Source: DASZZX01 sp036260415 (GTDB lineage Bacteria; Actinomycetota; Nitriliruptoria; Nitriliruptorales; JAHWKO01). Taken from it: a stretch of DNA of 9,444 nucleotides. The notes below the pieces were generated by a model. That model ran no database searches and had not been told where the DNA came from. It saw only the letters and a list, made by a program, of their open reading frames with translations. The DNA is taken from positions 1 to 9,444 of the forward strand of contig DASZZX010000226.1 in NCBI GenBank assembly GCA_036260415.1. The letters run 5' to 3'. This document shows, piece after piece, positions 9,221 to 9,444 of this stretch. Numbering within the stretch: position 1 is the first letter of the stretch; each line of letters starts with the position of its first letter. A program made the position numbers and the translations under genes.

Positions 9221-9309
9221 AAGGTCGCGCGGGATGGCCAGGATCGCCCCACCCCCTTCGGTGCCCGTCTTCGGACCGAGCCGCGGCTCGGTGTGCTACG
9301 TCGCCCGGC

Positions 9310-9341
9310 ATCTTAGGTGACGGCCGGTACCCAGGAAACAA
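9310..9341 (-). promoter_or_regulatory. Candidate promoter for the DUF6788-phosphomannomutase operon
   Basis: On the - strand TAAGAT (9315-9310) matches the TAnnnT -10 consensus of actinobacterial housekeeping sigma factors. Upstream lies TTGTTT (9341-9336) with a rather long 20-nt spacer, or TTTCCT (9338-9333) with a 17-nt spacer. This is the least GC-rich spot of the right end and sits about 90 nt before the GTG at 9220, giving a leader of about 80 nt. Confidence 0.4.
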
Positions 9342-9362
9342 CAGCAGCCACGCTCCAGGGTG

Positions 9363-9380
9363 TACGGTGGCCGCCGTGTG
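9363..9380 (+). promoter_or_regulatory. Possible leaderless start: -10 hexamer 7 nt before a GTG
   Basis: TACGGT (9363-9368) fits TAnnnT and is followed after exactly 7 nt by GTG (9376-9378), the geometry of leaderless actinobacterial transcripts. The frame from this GTG stays open for 23 codons to the window edge but is Gly/Ala/Ser-rich, with only moderate GC at third positions, and matches no family I know. No -35 box is evident. Without sequence to the right I cannot call a gene. Confidence 0.2.
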
Positions 9381-9386
9381 TGGAGG

Positions 9387-9415
9387 CGCTGCGACCGGCC
9401 AGTCGCAGCGGCCGG
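9387..9415. repeat. Perfect 9-bp hairpin with an overlapping alternative stem
   Basis: CGCTGCGAC (9387-9395) and GTCGCAGCG (9402-9410) form a perfect inverted repeat with a 6-nt loop. The loop region CCGGCC (9395-9400) can instead pair with GGCCGG (9410-9415), so the two stems exclude each other. It could be a terminator for a - strand gene to the right, or a structure in a + strand leader. No T-tract is present. Confidence 0.4.
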
Positions 9416-9444
9416 CTACCAGCGGCGGGTGCGCCGCTCCGCAT

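Overview
This high-GC window reads as chromosomal DNA of an actinobacterium. SecA, a ComF-type phosphoribosyltransferase, a bifunctional phosphoglucose/phosphomannose isomerase, a Trm112-like protein, a phosphomannomutase and an Rv3235-like protein occur together, as they do (more spread out) in mycobacteria and streptomycetes. The sparse arrangement suggests a deep-branching lineage such as Nitriliruptoria, but that placement is an inference.

Left end, + strand (1-1171): a gene cut by the window edge encodes a two-part, beta-rich protein that may be distantly TcpC/NTF2-like. It overlaps by 11 nt a small gene of the Rv3235/DUF6459 type. This pair converges on secA, with 52 nt between the stop codons.

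Centre, - strand (1224-5956): reading leftward, comF (5264-5956) is followed by an orphan NarL/LuxR-type response regulator (4394-5062) and then secA (1224-4187). No histidine kinase is visible and no hpf gene lies between comF and secA. The gaps around the regulator (201 and 206 nt) contain hairpins and a promoter-like hexamer, so comF, the regulator and secA may be separate transcription units.

Right, - strand (6035-9220): a probable mannose-activation operon runs DUF6788-like zinc-ribbon-type protein, phosphomannomutase, Trm112-like protein, phosphoglucose/phosphomannose isomerase. The last two overlap by 4 nt. The isomerase interconverts Fru-6-P with Man-6-P and Glc-6-P, and the mutase converts Man-6-P to Man-1-P, feeding GDP-mannose synthesis for glycolipids and glycoproteins. 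A strong -10-like hexamer lies upstream of the DUF6788 gene.

Right end (9221-9444): intergenic DNA with possible divergent promoters and a perfect 9-bp hairpin. A leaderless + strand start is possible but unproven.

No mobile element, CRISPR array, tRNA or rRNA is visible. Most of the window is conserved housekeeping DNA. The points most worth attention are the condensed gene order, the orphan regulator beside secA, a possible Shine-Dalgarno-sequestering switch before the Trm112 gene, the DUF6788 gene at the operon head, and the uncharacterised pair at the left end.
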